Of a stretch of DNA of 31,793 nucleotides, positions 1 to 11,100 are shown piece by piece. The notes beneath the pieces were generated by a model. It was not told the origin of the DNA. It was given only the letters and a program-made list of their open reading frames with translations, and did no database searches. Source of the DNA: Basidiobolus ranarum. Lineage: Eukaryota; Basidiobolomycota; Basidiobolomycetes; Basidiobolales. The stretch lies in NCBI GenBank assembly GCA_040143965.1, contig JASJQH010006963.1:1-31793 (forward strand). Direction: 5' to 3'. Position 1 is the stretch's first letter; every line of letters starts with the position of its first letter. Position numbers and translations under genes: made by a program.

Positions 1-352
1 ATCCAGTATTGTCACAATATCTTAAAAGATTGATTTCTTGATTGTCACTTTGTTTAGATTAGTATTTAAGCTAAATAAAGTCCACACCATCTGGTGCTTT
101 TCATCCCCCTACTCTACCACAAAGTTTTCTATGCTAGATTTGTCTATAAAATTGAATGAGATCTTTATGATAGGAATAACCACTATATATATAAGAAATC
201 TCAGGATGAACCTTATGCAAATTTGATGACATATTAGTTAGTACTTACCAAGATGAGATTTTGCTGATATAATTTTTCTTTAATCTGCTCAATGAGATCA
301 ATCAGGATATCATCATAAGAACAAATATAATAGGTTTAAAGTTGAAGGAGGA
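1..352. other. AT-rich non-coding flank of the left LTR
   Basis: No ORF here has coding character. The sequence is AT-rich and may be further decayed retroelement or plain intergenic DNA; nothing in it supports a gene. Confidence 0.5.
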
Positions 353-926
353 TGCTAGAATTGGCATTGCCTAAACACCTATCTAGTCACAAATAGCTTG
401 GCATTTAGTTATCTCATACTTTACTAAGATATTGCCCATTATTCTCAATTGAAATTTACTTAGAATACTTTTACCAACTTACAAGTTCTCGGATATATAG
501 ACATTTCCAACTATTACTAGAAGCCCCAAACTTTGTACACATAACTTTGCAATTTGTCCTAATTCATGATTGTACAACTTGCTCCCTGTGATGGTGCCAG
601 ATTCTGCTCTATATATTAAAGCATTTTGGGAGCCTGTGGGAAGTGGTTAGGAGAAATAGAGAAATTGGTGGTTTTCACTTATTGAGTAGAAAGTTGACAT
701 TGTTAGTTCTGTCAAGATGTAGATATATTAACATGTAGAATATGTTAAGGAAGGTCAAAGGAACATGTGTGCAAAGTCCAGAGTTTCTTTGAAAAATCTT
801 TATATCTGAGAACTTCTAAGTAAGTTCCAATTGATTAGAATAGGTGATATCTTAGTTCCATATAGGATAACTAAATACTAAGCTATATACAACTATACAG
901 ATATTTAGGCAATGATAATTTCAATG
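353..926 (-). repeat. Decayed LTR of a Copia-type element (left copy)
   Basis: This stretch aligns by eye over most of its length with the LTR at the right edge of the window (30744-31730), in the same orientation. Shared landmarks are the entry motif 'gcattgcctaaacacct', 'agatattgcccattattctca', 'gagtagaaagttgac' and the closing 'ggcaat.ataatttcaa'. It is about 574 bases against 987 for the right copy, because the right copy holds extra middle sequence. The canonical TG...CA ends are eroded, no purine tract adjoins it and I see no matching target-site duplication, so it is an old fossil, either solo or cut off from its body. Its outer ~190 and ~165 bases are inverted copies of each other, as in the right copy. 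Confidence 0.75.
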
Positions 927-2251
927 TATATCACATTGGATAAAGTATTCTAAAACTTATGTAGCATAATTCAGCAATGCATCCTGTGGTATGATCAGAT
1001 TGAATCCAAATTACTCTGATATATTGAGCCAAGGTCTGATAAATCCTGGCACAATGGAACAAAACTACACATTTGAAGGATAGTCAGGATTGTTTTCTTT
1101 AGGTAAAAACTCTTAGAAATAGAGTATTACATATCATCACTTTGGTAGAGAGGTCATAGATTATTAGCAAGTCTGGCTGGAGTAGCATCTACCTGACAAC
1201 ATGCTTGTAAAAGTTCCGACCAAGCCTTTACCAGAGCCAAATTATGTAGGGTTAAGAATTTATGTTATAATTTTGGCAGTGTTTTTGGACTTCATAATAT
1301 TATCTAACTTAGAGGCAATATGTTGAATGGTATTGTGTTTGAAGATAGGGACAACAGATAAGATAAAGAACATGAACTTGAACAGAAATACTCCTTCACC
1401 AAGAATAGGCTCCCTACTCTGTCTCAAACCTGCTTTCTACTTCAAAGCATAATTGGGCTGTGCAAATTCATAAGGCCAAAATATTTGATCTAATCTCCAA
1501 ATACTCCCTTGGGCAGATGAACCAAACATTTAATTTCAGTCTTGTGTCTTATTGTTTATATGGGATTCACAACATTATTACCACTATGCTTACTACCTTT
1601 TGCACTCATTACAGCAATTCTCTAAACCAGAATTTGTTAGTAACGTATTATGCCAAAAAATAGTGACTACACTGTTTAGTACTTTTCCTCCTCCCAACAA
1701 AGTTCTTTTTTTGAATATTGGAGAAACTCACAATTGGAAGTGCAATCTTAATCCCCTAAGTTATATTCCTAGGTAACTGTAATGACAATATTACAATAAA
1801 GACTGTGTATATATGGTCTGCTTTCAATATCATGTGACTTATATCCATTCCTATATATCTGCACACCTTTGCAATATTAGATCTACTACCAATCACATAG
1901 CTAGTACAACCCCTATTAGGTGATTCTAAGCACTCCAACTATATAATAAAATATGTTCAGACTACACATTGAAGCAAGCCGAAGAGAGCTGGACGATGTT
2001 GATTAACTATTTATCTCGGTAGCTGAATGAACTATACTGCATCCATACGCACCGTCAGTGTTAATGTGGATAAAGCATAGTCAATCAGTGTAGATGACCT
2101 ATCCGCATTAACACTGAATCACCCTGCCTTTGCAACATCCAAGTAACTATTGACAAATAGAATACTCAACACAAAGTGATAAGCTTCAAAACGTATTACT
2201 TCAACAGTAAAAATTATTTAATAAAATGCTACATCTATATGCACATGTATG
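927..2251. other. Gene-free AT-rich region between LTR and peroxiredoxin
   Basis: The ORFs are short, AT-driven and recognisable as nothing. The interval includes a small inverted repeat at 2056-2116. Part of it could be decayed transposon, since it adjoins the LTR, but I cannot name a family. Confidence 0.5.
2056..2116. repeat. 17-bp inverted repeat (hairpin) with 27-base loop
   Basis: The left arm at 2056-2072 (cagtgttaatgtggata) pairs with the right arm at 2100-2116 (tatccgcattaacactg) at 16 of 17 positions, around a 27-base loop. It lies about 135 bases past the stop codon of the peroxiredoxin gene, where it could be a 3' hairpin of its transcript or the ends of a tiny inverted-repeat element. 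The sequence shows only the pairing. Confidence 0.7.
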
Positions 2252-2931
2252 TTATAAATCCTTCAAGACTGATCTTGCTAAGGTGCAAGTAATACCAGTG
2301 TTATCGGGTTCAACATAAATCTTCTTGACAACTGCATCTTCAATCAGTATAGCAAAACGCTTAGATCTTATAGATCCCAGTACACCTATAAATCATCAAA
2401 ACTGAATTAGGATTTTAACTAGATCATGGCTTATACTTGGGATTCCATCATACCAGTTGCATCGAAACTAAGGTCCAAAGCCTTCACAAATTCCCCTTTA
2501 GGATCTGCCAACATCTTAATTTTACCATTAGTACCAAGTGACTCCGCCCATGCCTTCATAACAAAAGCATCGTTCACAGAAACACAGGCCACAAGTTCAA
2601 CTCCTTTTTGCTTTAATTCGGCATGTGCATCCAAATAGGATGGGACGTGTGTCTTGGAGCAGCCTGGAGTAAATGCACCAGGAACGCCAATAAGTATGGC
2701 ACGCTTACTACGTCTGAAAACGTCGCGTGAGGATACTTCCTTGGCGGGAGAGTCCTCCTGTAGCTGGACATTGGGGAGTAAATCGCCAACGGCGACATAG
2801 TTCAAACGGCTTGCGTGAAACCCGCGAGTTTGAACAGCCTGTTTCAAAAGATAAGCCACGGCTGATGGAAATCAAATTAACACAAGTGAAATACAAACCC
2901 TGGAAATTTGAGGAATAAATACGCGAAACAT
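2252..2931 (-). CDS. Mitochondrial atypical 2-Cys peroxiredoxin (PRX5 family)
   Basis: Model: exons 2931-2895, 2861-2454 and 2385-2252, 192 codons plus stop. The enzyme reduces peroxides with thioredoxin-type donors. The peroxidatic Cys lies in GVPGAFTPGCSKTHVPSY, the family signature, and a second Cys in NTGITCTL sits where the resolving Cys of human PRDX5 lies. The N-terminus, MFRVFIPQISRVSVAYLL followed by an RGFHASR-type stretch, is rich in Arg and hydroxylated residues without acids, which is typical of a mitochondrial presequence. The second intron (2386-2453) was set by the GTATGA donor, which restores FDATGVLGSIRSKRFA. The first intron (2862-2894) would be only 33 bases and is the weakest part; the long middle exon has no ATG of its own in the correct place, so an upstream exon is required. 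A TATATAAAG box lies 53-61 bases before the start. Confidence 0.92.
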
Positions 2932-2983
2932 TATGTATCAATGCTCGTCAAGTGGTTGTCGCTAGAATGTGAGAAAGCGATTT

Positions 2984-2992
2984 CTTTATATA
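2984..2992 (-). promoter_or_regulatory. TATA box of the peroxiredoxin gene
   Basis: The minus strand reads TATATAAAG, 53-61 bases upstream of the proposed ATG at 2931. This is a close consensus match at a plausible distance if the leader is short. Confidence 0.45.
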
Positions 2993-4826
2993 CGTGAAGG
3001 GCATTCACCTGAGCCACAAAATCCCGCCATCATAGCTATTGGATGTAAGATCGGAAAAGTTTAAAGCTGACTGTACACATACTGTTATTCATGGATGAAT
3101 CCAACATGAATTCTTCCAAAAGAGGACTGGAAATAAAACCAAACCCAGGATCGAACTGTAATCACATGCCACAGCCAAGGGCAAAATAGTATTTTCTCTC
3201 GCACAAATTGCGGCACAGCAATGCTCAATATAGCTTTTGTGGCTTTGATCCGTAAGCATTTTTTCGAGGGTTGAATATATGTGTGGCTGTGAAGAGAGAG
3301 ATGCTACAACAACGATTTGGGGCATGGATATAGGGCCCCTGGCTCTGAAACCAAATTATAGTCAGAAGATCCAAGCTTTGTGATTGTCAGGCCATCAAGC
3401 AGGGTACTGTGGCCTGATATGTACAGGATGTAACCTTGATGTTACGCTCATAATAATCAATCACATCTGATTTACGAGCGCGAAGGTACTGCTTCAAATA
3501 TAATCTTATCCGGATGGTGCTCAGCATCCTATGCGCAATGGTGAAGTCATATCTTTTCACTTGGCTATGACTTACGGTTGGTGGTAAGGTGGAGTCTCGT
3601 CAACCCTAGAAATGTTATGTCAATGCTGTATAGGCAAGGCTTATTTGAATTCGGAGCCTTATTATCATGGATATGAGCATCTGTCAGCGCTCACTTCGTA
3701 GAGTGCTGGATGTAGCTCCCTAGGGATTGCTTGACGGGTGTGTCTGGTGAGATTCCTCCAATTAATATGGATGTTTATCTAGGCGGCGCAGATCGATGTA
3801 TTTAGGCAAGCAGATAAGTTCTTGCATCCACCCCTAGCCAATGGTATGTGCTAGTGGAGCATGGATGAAGACTCGTCGAGGCCAGGCTATTCGCCTTGAT
3901 GGTGGCCAGAGGCTGCTAAGAGGCTATTGATATGTGAATCAGTGCAATAACTGTACTGGAAGTATCGATGCACAGGGCAACAGTCTTGCTTTGTTGAACG
4001 AGCAGTACTATAGGCAAGTGTGATATTCCATTACCTAATTACATTCGCATCATTTTGATTGCAAATTGATAAGCAGGTATCTTCCATGTCGACAACTGAG
4101 CAGTCATTGGCACAGCAATCACTGACTTGTTCGATCACTCCTGAAAGCAACAGACCACTTCAATGCTTTGATAGACTCTCCTAGTCGTATGTAAGACAAA
4201 ACTTGCATGAATGCTGTGTTTATTCCCACCAGGACGATGGTGACAATCAACGGATTCGAAGGTCAGACAAATTCAAATCCATACAATGGTATCATCCACT
4301 CAGGAGTTTCACCAGAAAATCCGCGTCACGCAACTGCAACTCCTGATACTGGATTGGTTGGATGAGCCTTAGAGATTCAGGATTGATGAAAATCTCCGCC
4401 TCTTATATAGGGATCAGATTATTGATTTCTGATTGCTTTAATACTTATTCGCTGATTCTGAATATACGGATTCCTAATAACACATCTGCCCACGTACAAG
4501 TACTACTTGAATTATATCCAACCCAGGACCAATCAACCAGTCCACGCCTTTCTCTTGGGTCTTTTTTACTTCCACTAGCTGAACCAACTTCGCCGTACTT
4601 CACCTTTTCTCTTGTACACTGCTGTTTGTCTCTACTTCGATTCCATCCTGCTGAAGTGATCTACTAGTTGCTGAACTACTCCGTTTCAATAGAGCAAGAC
4701 TAGATTATAGATAGACATATACATATACATTTACTTACACAAAAAGTAAGCCTCGTGTCTGATATTACTTGGCTTGTTCAAAATTCTAAGCTCACATCTA
4801 GGCACACTGAATTTACCTCTCAAACC
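2993..4826. other. Largely non-coding interval upstream of the G-gamma gene
   Basis: About 1.8 kb with no recognisable protein domain on either strand. The GC content is somewhat higher than in the LTR-side flanks at about 3400-4000. The end (4540-4740) is pyrimidine-rich, typical of a fungal promoter/leader ahead of the gene at 4827. A possible small spliced ORF at 4086-4365 is listed separately. Confidence 0.4.
4086..4365 (+). other. Possible small spliced transcript with an interrupted frame
   Basis: An ATG at 4086 opens a 32-codon frame that ends at a TAG (4182-4184) just before a perfect donor, gtatgtaag (4187). A good acceptor, ttattcccaccag, ends at 4232. Beyond the acceptor the same frame is open again to a TGA at 4363-4365 (about 44 codons, including an ATG at 4237). 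The splice sites are convincing and the residue composition is protein-like, but the stop lies before the intron, so this may be a leader exon, a non-coding RNA or a dead gene. I recognise no family. Confidence 0.22.
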
Positions 4827-5121
4827 ATGCCTACTTCTGGATTAAACGCTATGTCCGAACAAAAGCTCAAAAAGATGACCGAATATAATCAGCGACTCAA
4901 ACGGCAACTGGACCTTCCACGAGTACCTGTCTCTCAAGCAAGCCATATGTATGTTGTTTACTCATTTTCTCCGTATTTGTCCATACTCATAATTATACCT
5001 CAGGTTAATCAAGTACGTGACTACCACCCGTGATTACCTTGTCCCTTCGGTGTGGGGAACTCCTGGTGCTAATGATCCGTTTGCCAATAAAGGAGGTGGT
5101 TGCGAATGCACCATCCTCTAA
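4827..5121 (+). CDS. Heterotrimeric G protein gamma subunit (Ste18-like)
   Basis: Model: exons 4827-4948 and 5004-5121 with a 55-base intron, 79 codons plus stop. G-gamma is the small helical, lipid-anchored partner of G-beta and is needed for receptor signalling at the plasma membrane. The N-terminal half, MSEQKLKKMTEYNQRLKRQL, is a coiled-coil-like helix. The middle, IKYVTTTRDYLVPSVWG, has the conserved fungal gamma layout, with NDPFANK before the tail. The protein ends GGGCECTIL, a CAAX box whose final Leu predicts geranylgeranylation, preceded by a second Cys that could be palmitoylated. The length fits the family. The first ATG in frame after the leader is at 4827, and spelling ATG across the junction (AT|G) sets the splice. 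A GPCR gene lies 1.2 kb downstream on the same strand. Confidence 0.93.
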
Positions 5122-5436
5122 ACGATACCCTAAGGCTACTTCGGATGTGCTTTTAACTTTGTTGCAGTCAGGCAATATAATTAATATAATCGCGCCTTAT
5201 TTTTGTTTAATAGTTTGTTCTATCGCGTTAAGATACCCCGCTCTTCATGGATAACTTTCACCAAGACTCAACTCGATGTAGTGAATTTTCGCCTCACTGT
5301 TTTTAGTCGCTTTATTTATTGCTATAGTATATAACCTCACGTTCATAATAATTGTTTCGACTAATCTATCTCCATTTCAATATCTTTTTCCTATGTAATC
5401 CAATTCCTTTGCATTCTATCATTTCTTTACATTTAA
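5122..5436. other. Intergenic, AT/pyrimidine-rich
   Basis: The 3' flank of the gamma-subunit gene, then pyrimidine-rich sequence. A short ATG frame at 5247 (MDNFHQDSTR...) could be the first exon of the next gene, but I could not join it in phase. Confidence 0.35.
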
Positions 5437-6019
5437 AGATCTGCATCCGAACATTCCCGCTCCACGGACATAATAAATGATATATCCAAACAGTTCGATA
5501 TCCTCCAATTCTCGAGATCATTAGATCTCAAATTGCGTATAAACAATGAATGGACAGATTTGAGTAATAATGAACGAATAGGCGATCGCTATTCACAGTC
5601 AATATTGCTGAAAGATGCTGATTATCCATCTTGATAGCATATTGACCGCACAGGCATCAAGGCTTCGCTTAGTTCATCGTGTTGGGGCTTGCCTATGGTC
5701 AGCATCGCCATTTTCGGCTGCAGATCAAATTCGAATCTCCATAGCTAAGAGAATCCATGATCATTGCAAAACACAAGGCTCTAGGAACGAGTATTCGCCA
5801 TACCATCGTTCTAATGGTAAGGGAACAAGCACAGTCATCCGAATTGGAGAGGGTGTTTCAACTAGAAACAATCAGGGTTTGAGGTAACCATCCGAGAATA
5901 TCTCCGTGACGTTGAAATCTCCTTGTACATCAACGTCTGCTATTCAATGGGATTGTCAGGATAAGTTGTTTGGGCCACAGAGTCAACGTTTAGAAGGATT
6001 TCAGATGTTTGAGTTCTAA
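5437..6019 (+). CDS. Unrecognised multi-exon protein between G-gamma and GPCR
   Basis: I do not recognise the family. Coding-like segments join in phase as 5437-5563, 5654-5697, 5745-5876 and 5960-6019, ending at TAA. The first segment contains STDIINDISKQFDIL and the third contains LGTSIRHTIVLMVREQAQ then SELERVFQLETIR. The last ends QRLEGFQMFEF. Proposed introns are gtaata...cgcacag, gtcagc...ctccatag and gtttga...attgtcag, of 47-90 bases. The last two exons are the best supported, each an exact multiple of three. The 5' end is unknown because the first segment is preceded by a stop and must begin at an acceptor or later. Predicted structure is mainly helical and charged with no membrane segment. 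Other frames are also partly open here, so the model is tentative. Confidence 0.45.
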
Positions 6020-6287
6020 AAACAATAAATAAGAGTGGGCTGAGGAAGGTGATCCGGTTTTAATATCTAAACCGTAACCTCTTTACCTTTTAAAGTGCTC
6101 TATCTCCATATTGTGAAGGCTAAAGAGTGACTCTTTTATTTATTTAAAAGGTATTTTAGCAGTCCACTCCGAATGCATTTTTGAACCGATTTTGATGAGA
6201 TGCGCTCACACCTTAGAATCACCATTCCCTTCATGTAGAGAACGATTCTATTTCCTAAAGAGTAAGCGACCAACTCGAAGTAACGAG

Positions 6288-7697
6288 ATGATTTACACAG
6301 AGTTACAGCTCACCTTATTGGAGTTCATCACGAAGGTTAGCGCATTCTCCAGCATTCTTGGGTCATCAGGAAACATCTTGGTAGGAAAGAGTCTATGATA
6401 TATAGTAGATCTTTTGATGGAAGTTACTCATTGAGGAAGATGGTAAACAAATCGGCATTTACTGACCTTTACATTGAAGGCATTTATTTTTCTGAAAAGG
6501 TTTCAAACTGTCGTGGCGCGATTAGCCTTCTTCACAGCCATTGCTGATTTACTTACGGCGATTGCCAAATTTGTAGGACGGTAAGTGGATGTTGCGTCCG
6601 CGGATATCAGCGGACTGATTGCAATGAATCAACCACATTAATTTTAAAGCTGGTTCCTTCTAGCTCTGGCTTGGAGGTGGGAAGTCAGTCTGTACTATGC
6701 CAGACCCAAGGCGTGGTGATCCAATGGGGTGATCTATCTTGTAGTATATGGAGCGCCTTGATATCCACCAACTTGATATTGATTTTATTCTTTGAATGGA
6801 GTGTACAGCGTGTAATGAAACTAGAGAAGTTTTACCTTGCATTAGCATATCTACTACCGCTATTGATAGCACTGATTCCTTATTTCTTTACAAACAAGAA
6901 TCATTCTATCGGCAACAGAATGGTTTATGGAGACGCACAGTTATGGTACGCGCGACAGTATTCGAGTAAATTTTCGATGTTTTCTAACTTAATTCGTGAT
7001 CCGCTTCCTGTACACAGGTGTTGGATCACTGCACAACACGCCCACTTACAACTCTTCCTCTTTCTCATTCCATTGTGGACAATTTTTGTTTATAACTTGG
7101 GAGTCTATATACTGGTTGGCTATCACATTTGGAAGAAAGCCAAATCCGTTAGTGCGTAAGTACGATTAAGGCTCTTTAAGAAAAGAAACTATCCTCATGG
7201 TACCATGTTATGCTTTCTAGGAATACCTACAATTCACTGAATGAGTATAAATACACATATAGTAAGAATGCCTGTCTTTATGTACTAGGGTTCCTTATCG
7301 TATGGTAAGTACGCGCTTGTTTATTTGGCACAGCTCGGTCAATAATTGTGCTCTATCTTTAATAATGATTAGGACGCCCGGTACTTTGCATCGCCTGGGC
7401 AAGGTTATATTCGGAGAAGGAAGATACGAGATAATAGTATTACATAGCATATTTTCTCCTTTGCGAGGGTTCATCAACTTCCTGACTTTTTTCTACCTTT
7501 CTTGGTTCGCCCAACTCAAAGGAGATTTGAGAGATATTCCTAGTGGAAATAATACCGATTTTACCGGTGGTACGTTTATTGAAAACATGGAACTAGACAT
7601 AGATTCGTCCCTCTTAATATACCCAGATACTACATGGATATCGGAGTTAATGGACTCTGACTCTGAACTACTACCTGCACCAAATACAAAGAAATAA
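6288..7697 (+). CDS. Seven-helix receptor, cAMP-receptor/Git3-like (class E) GPCR
   Basis: Model: exons 6288-6380, 6480-6580, 6664-6945, 7018-7155, 7221-7304 and 7373-7697, 340 codons plus stop. Seven hydrophobic helices can be seen, for example LAFFTAIADLLTAIAKF (TM2), SIWSALISTNLILILFF (TM3) and LALAYLLPLLIALIPYFF (TM4). TM6 carries FLIVWTPGTL and TM7 SPLRGFINFLTFFY, the layout of Dictyostelium cAMP receptors and fungal relatives. A Cys before TM3 (VLCQTQG) and one in the second outer loop (LWCWIT) would form the usual disulphide. The tail is short, acidic and serine-rich (MELDIDSSLL, DSDSELLP). A TACTGAC branch site supports the first intron. The start could instead be an in-frame ATG at 6192 or 6195, giving about 32 more residues. 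The ligand is unknown; with a G-gamma gene nearby it probably feeds G-protein/cAMP signalling. Confidence 0.88.
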
Positions 7698-8138
7698 ATT
7701 TCATTGGAATTTTGGCCTGCCTATTCCTTGTAATTACTAAACTAGTCGCACATGATCACAATTGTTGAATGCACATAAAATGTTCATTGGCTAATCATTA
7801 AACAAGTGACCATCACTAAGTTACTAATGTCTCTATGATCGGTAAATCTCCTGCCTTTGGTTTAGGATTTTGTAGACCGGAAAGATAGTGGAATGAGTGA
7901 TGCTTTTTCTCCTCATTACATCACATGGCATCATGTTGAAAGGCTCAATGGTACAGAGCGAGGCGGAGATATTTAAGGGAAATTTCAGTGGGTAGTGTTA
8001 TAGATTTGAGGTGAAGACTGGTTATATTTGTTTGTGTGAATAGCAAGCAATCATTGTATGGAAAATAAAATGTACAGATATGAAAGAACACCGCTTTTTG
8101 GGAGGTGATATGCCAGCAGTATTTGGGGGGAGAGGGAT
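7698..8138. other. Short convergent intergenic region
   Basis: This stretch separates the 3' ends of the GPCR gene (+) and the Tof1/Swi1 gene (-). I see no ORF of coding quality; it should hold both polyadenylation regions. Confidence 0.5.
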
Positions 8139-11100
8139 TTAGTCATCCTCTTCCGAGGTTGAGGAATGCTCGGGTTCTGATTGAGCTTCATCTTCAGACG
8201 TGGGGTTAGATTCTTGAGAATTTCGATGTAAAAGTTCTTGATCCTCATTTTCACTGCCAGAGTCGTTAGCTAGAGCGTTGTTAACTTGTTGCAGCAGCTC
8301 TTCCTCTGTTTCCACTACATTGTACTTAGCCAAATCAATGACAAAGCCTGCATTCCTGCGATCCTCAGCTCGTTTTCTAGCCATCTCACGCTCCCGTCTG
8401 AAAAATTCATCATCATCTCCTTCATCAGAATCCTCAATAAACTCTATGGATTTATATACTTTAGTTGGCTCGATCTTCTTTTTCTTCTTTAGTCTTTTTC
8501 CGTTCTCATCTCGATGTTTGCGATGCTTTTTGGGCTTCTTGGATTTTTTCTTGGATTGTTTCAGAGGTTTCCCATCTGGACGTAGCGGATTCTCCATGAA
8601 TTGATCAATTATCTCCAGATCTTCAATTAGCTCTTGCTCAGTCAAATAGCTTGGAATGGTCCACTCCATCTGATCGGGCTCACCCTCCAAGCTAGGATGA
8701 ATGTCTGGATCTTCTTCGGTGAATTTGAATAATGTCAACAATTCTCTAAATTGGGAATCATCTGTCATGGCCAGTTTGTGAGCCTCTTCAGAGGTGCGTA
8801 AAACAAAGTTGGGCAATAGCGCTTGTTCATCCAAATCCATGTGTGCATTACTTTGCTTCTCTTCGACCGACTTGGCAATCATTGACTTAAGCCATTCTAA
8901 AAGCTCGCGGTGTTCATGGGCAAGAAGGTATCCAATAGCAACCCCGATCTTCTGGCTCCAACTTAGTTGTGTGGAAAGCATATTACGTATACTGTGGATT
9001 CCTGTGTCATCACCAGAGTTGTCAGACTCATTGGAGCTTGAATCTTCATCCTAAGAAGGACATTGTTTAACAAAGGATTAGTGACTTGTGACATAGGGCA
9101 CTTGGCTCCACATCATTCTATCATAAGGAATGCCACTTACTCTAGCTCTTTTTAATCTTGCAGACTGGTCATCTTCTTTATCTTCTTTGGCAGGTTCATA
9201 CTCGTCTTCTGGTAAACCATCGTCTCCGTATTGTATTCTGATACAATCCTGTCTATATTTTGGATACAATATCTCCACCGTAAGAAGCGGGTTCTTCTCC
9301 ATGGCTTTGAACATCTGCCTGAGGCAATGTCGACTGAATTTGACTAGCTCTTTGTAGGAGGTTGTGGCACCAAGTGGGTGACCACGCTGCGCTTGAATTA
9401 ACTCGTTGAACACATTCAGAACCGAAAGTTTGTAAAAGATAGGCTCTACTTTGCTTTTGATGAACATTCGATGGAACATTGATACAATATGATAAAGATC
9501 GTTCTCATTTAAGGATTGATGGGATTCCAGAAGAATGATATAATTCTCGAGAATTGATTCCCGCGCAAATCTCTAAATCAGGTAAATAGCCCATTAATAT
9601 TCCTTCTCAGTTTTTACATTAGCAATTCAATTCAACTAACCGACTCATACTCTTGAAACTTGAATAATTTCTCCGAATAGGAAGACTGGTTTGACGTCTC
9701 TTCTTCGCCTTGGCTTGCCTCACTCTCGGCTGGATTCTCATTATCCACTGGTACGGAGTTTTCTTCGGCATTATTGGGGTTTTCATCGGAATCCTTCTTG
9801 GCTTTCTTTCGTGCTTTTGTCTTCTTGGTCCTAACGAACATATAATTCTTAGATTTCGAGAAACGCTCTAGTAGCTTCAGTAGAACATGAACGAGCTCAA
9901 CCAGGCTTCGGAGGTAGCCGATGGACTGAGCTTTGTATTGTGATATCAACGTGATGAAGAGCTTTAGTATGGACTCCTCGTAGTAAATATTGTTCTGCAA
10001 TGCATTGGCCATTTCCTGATACGTTTCATCTTCAGAAGTATACATGACATTGAGAACGTGAAAGATGTTCTTGAAGCAGTCGACTGATGTGTAAAGTTCG
10101 TCCCAATTTTTCTCTTCCATGACTTTGACCATTCTACGTACAATAAACACAATCGAGGGAACTGTCATAATCCGGGAAATAGCATCGAACCCGATTCCCT
10201 GGGATCCCTCCAGCAAGCATGTTGGATGCTCCTTGATAATCTTGTATACGTTCAAAAAGTACCCATTTAGAAAAAAGAAATTGGAGTAATCCTCTTCTTT
10301 GATGGAATGAATCTCCCTCTCTAAATCGTATCTTACTGCGGTAAACAGTGGATTAAAGCAACTCTCTAAGAAAGCAATCCCAGTTTGTTTCATACAAAGA
10401 CGACCTTCTTCGGTTTTCAACTCAGCCATGAATTTGGTTTCCTTATTTCTTCTTTTGGGTGCCAATTTCTTTTTAGTTTTATCCAAGTTGGCGGCTAGTG
10501 ATGTATATCCTGCATCTTGGGAGTGTAAGACGATATCTTTCCCTTCTCCCAGATTTACCTTGTAAGCGCCACCGAATCGATGATGTCTACTAGGCATAGC
10601 AGCTAAACTTTGCTGCTTACGTAGATCTTCTTGACGTAGTAATTCCGCCAATTTATTTGCAGAAGGATTATCTTCTGGTGGCAACAGAAAAGCACTTGGA
10701 TCAAATTTTCCGAATAAATTGCAGAAGATCTCCTGGATTGTCATATTCCAAGAGAGGTAATCGGAATCATCTGCGGAGGATGCGAAATTTAGTAATAATT
10801 CCAATAAATGGGATTCCTGTAATCTCAAGATGATTCTTTCTTGAATAAAGGCTTGTTCGTATCTTTCAGATGAATCTTGAATTGAGGCCTGTCGATCTGG
10901 GATTGCGAGTAGATTTCGAATTAGATTTAATATAAGTCCGATGAATCCATTCTCACGTTCATTTCTTTCTCGAAGGGGTTTGGAAAGCATCTTGATCAGT
11001 ACACTAAATATCCCTTCTAATAGGCCCTCCCTTAAGAATGCTTGCTTGTGCGCCCTCAAATACTCCAATGACTCAAGAGGATATTCCGACTCTTTCTCCG

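Noticed and set aside
240-340. Short minus-strand run with a Tyr-Asp-Asp triplet next to the left LTR, reminiscent of a reverse transcriptase core
   Set aside because: Only a few residues fit, and its place next to the LTR is wrong for that part of a Copia element, so chance or rearranged debris cannot be told apart.
3130-3200. tRNA-like T-arm on the minus strand (cagttcgatcctgg)
   Set aside because: The T stem pairs at only three of five positions, and no anticodon or D arm could be drawn upstream.
8278-8604. Long plus-strand ORF rich in Ser and Phe
   Set aside because: It is the antisense shadow of the Lys/Glu/Asp-rich C-terminal part of Tof1/Swi1.
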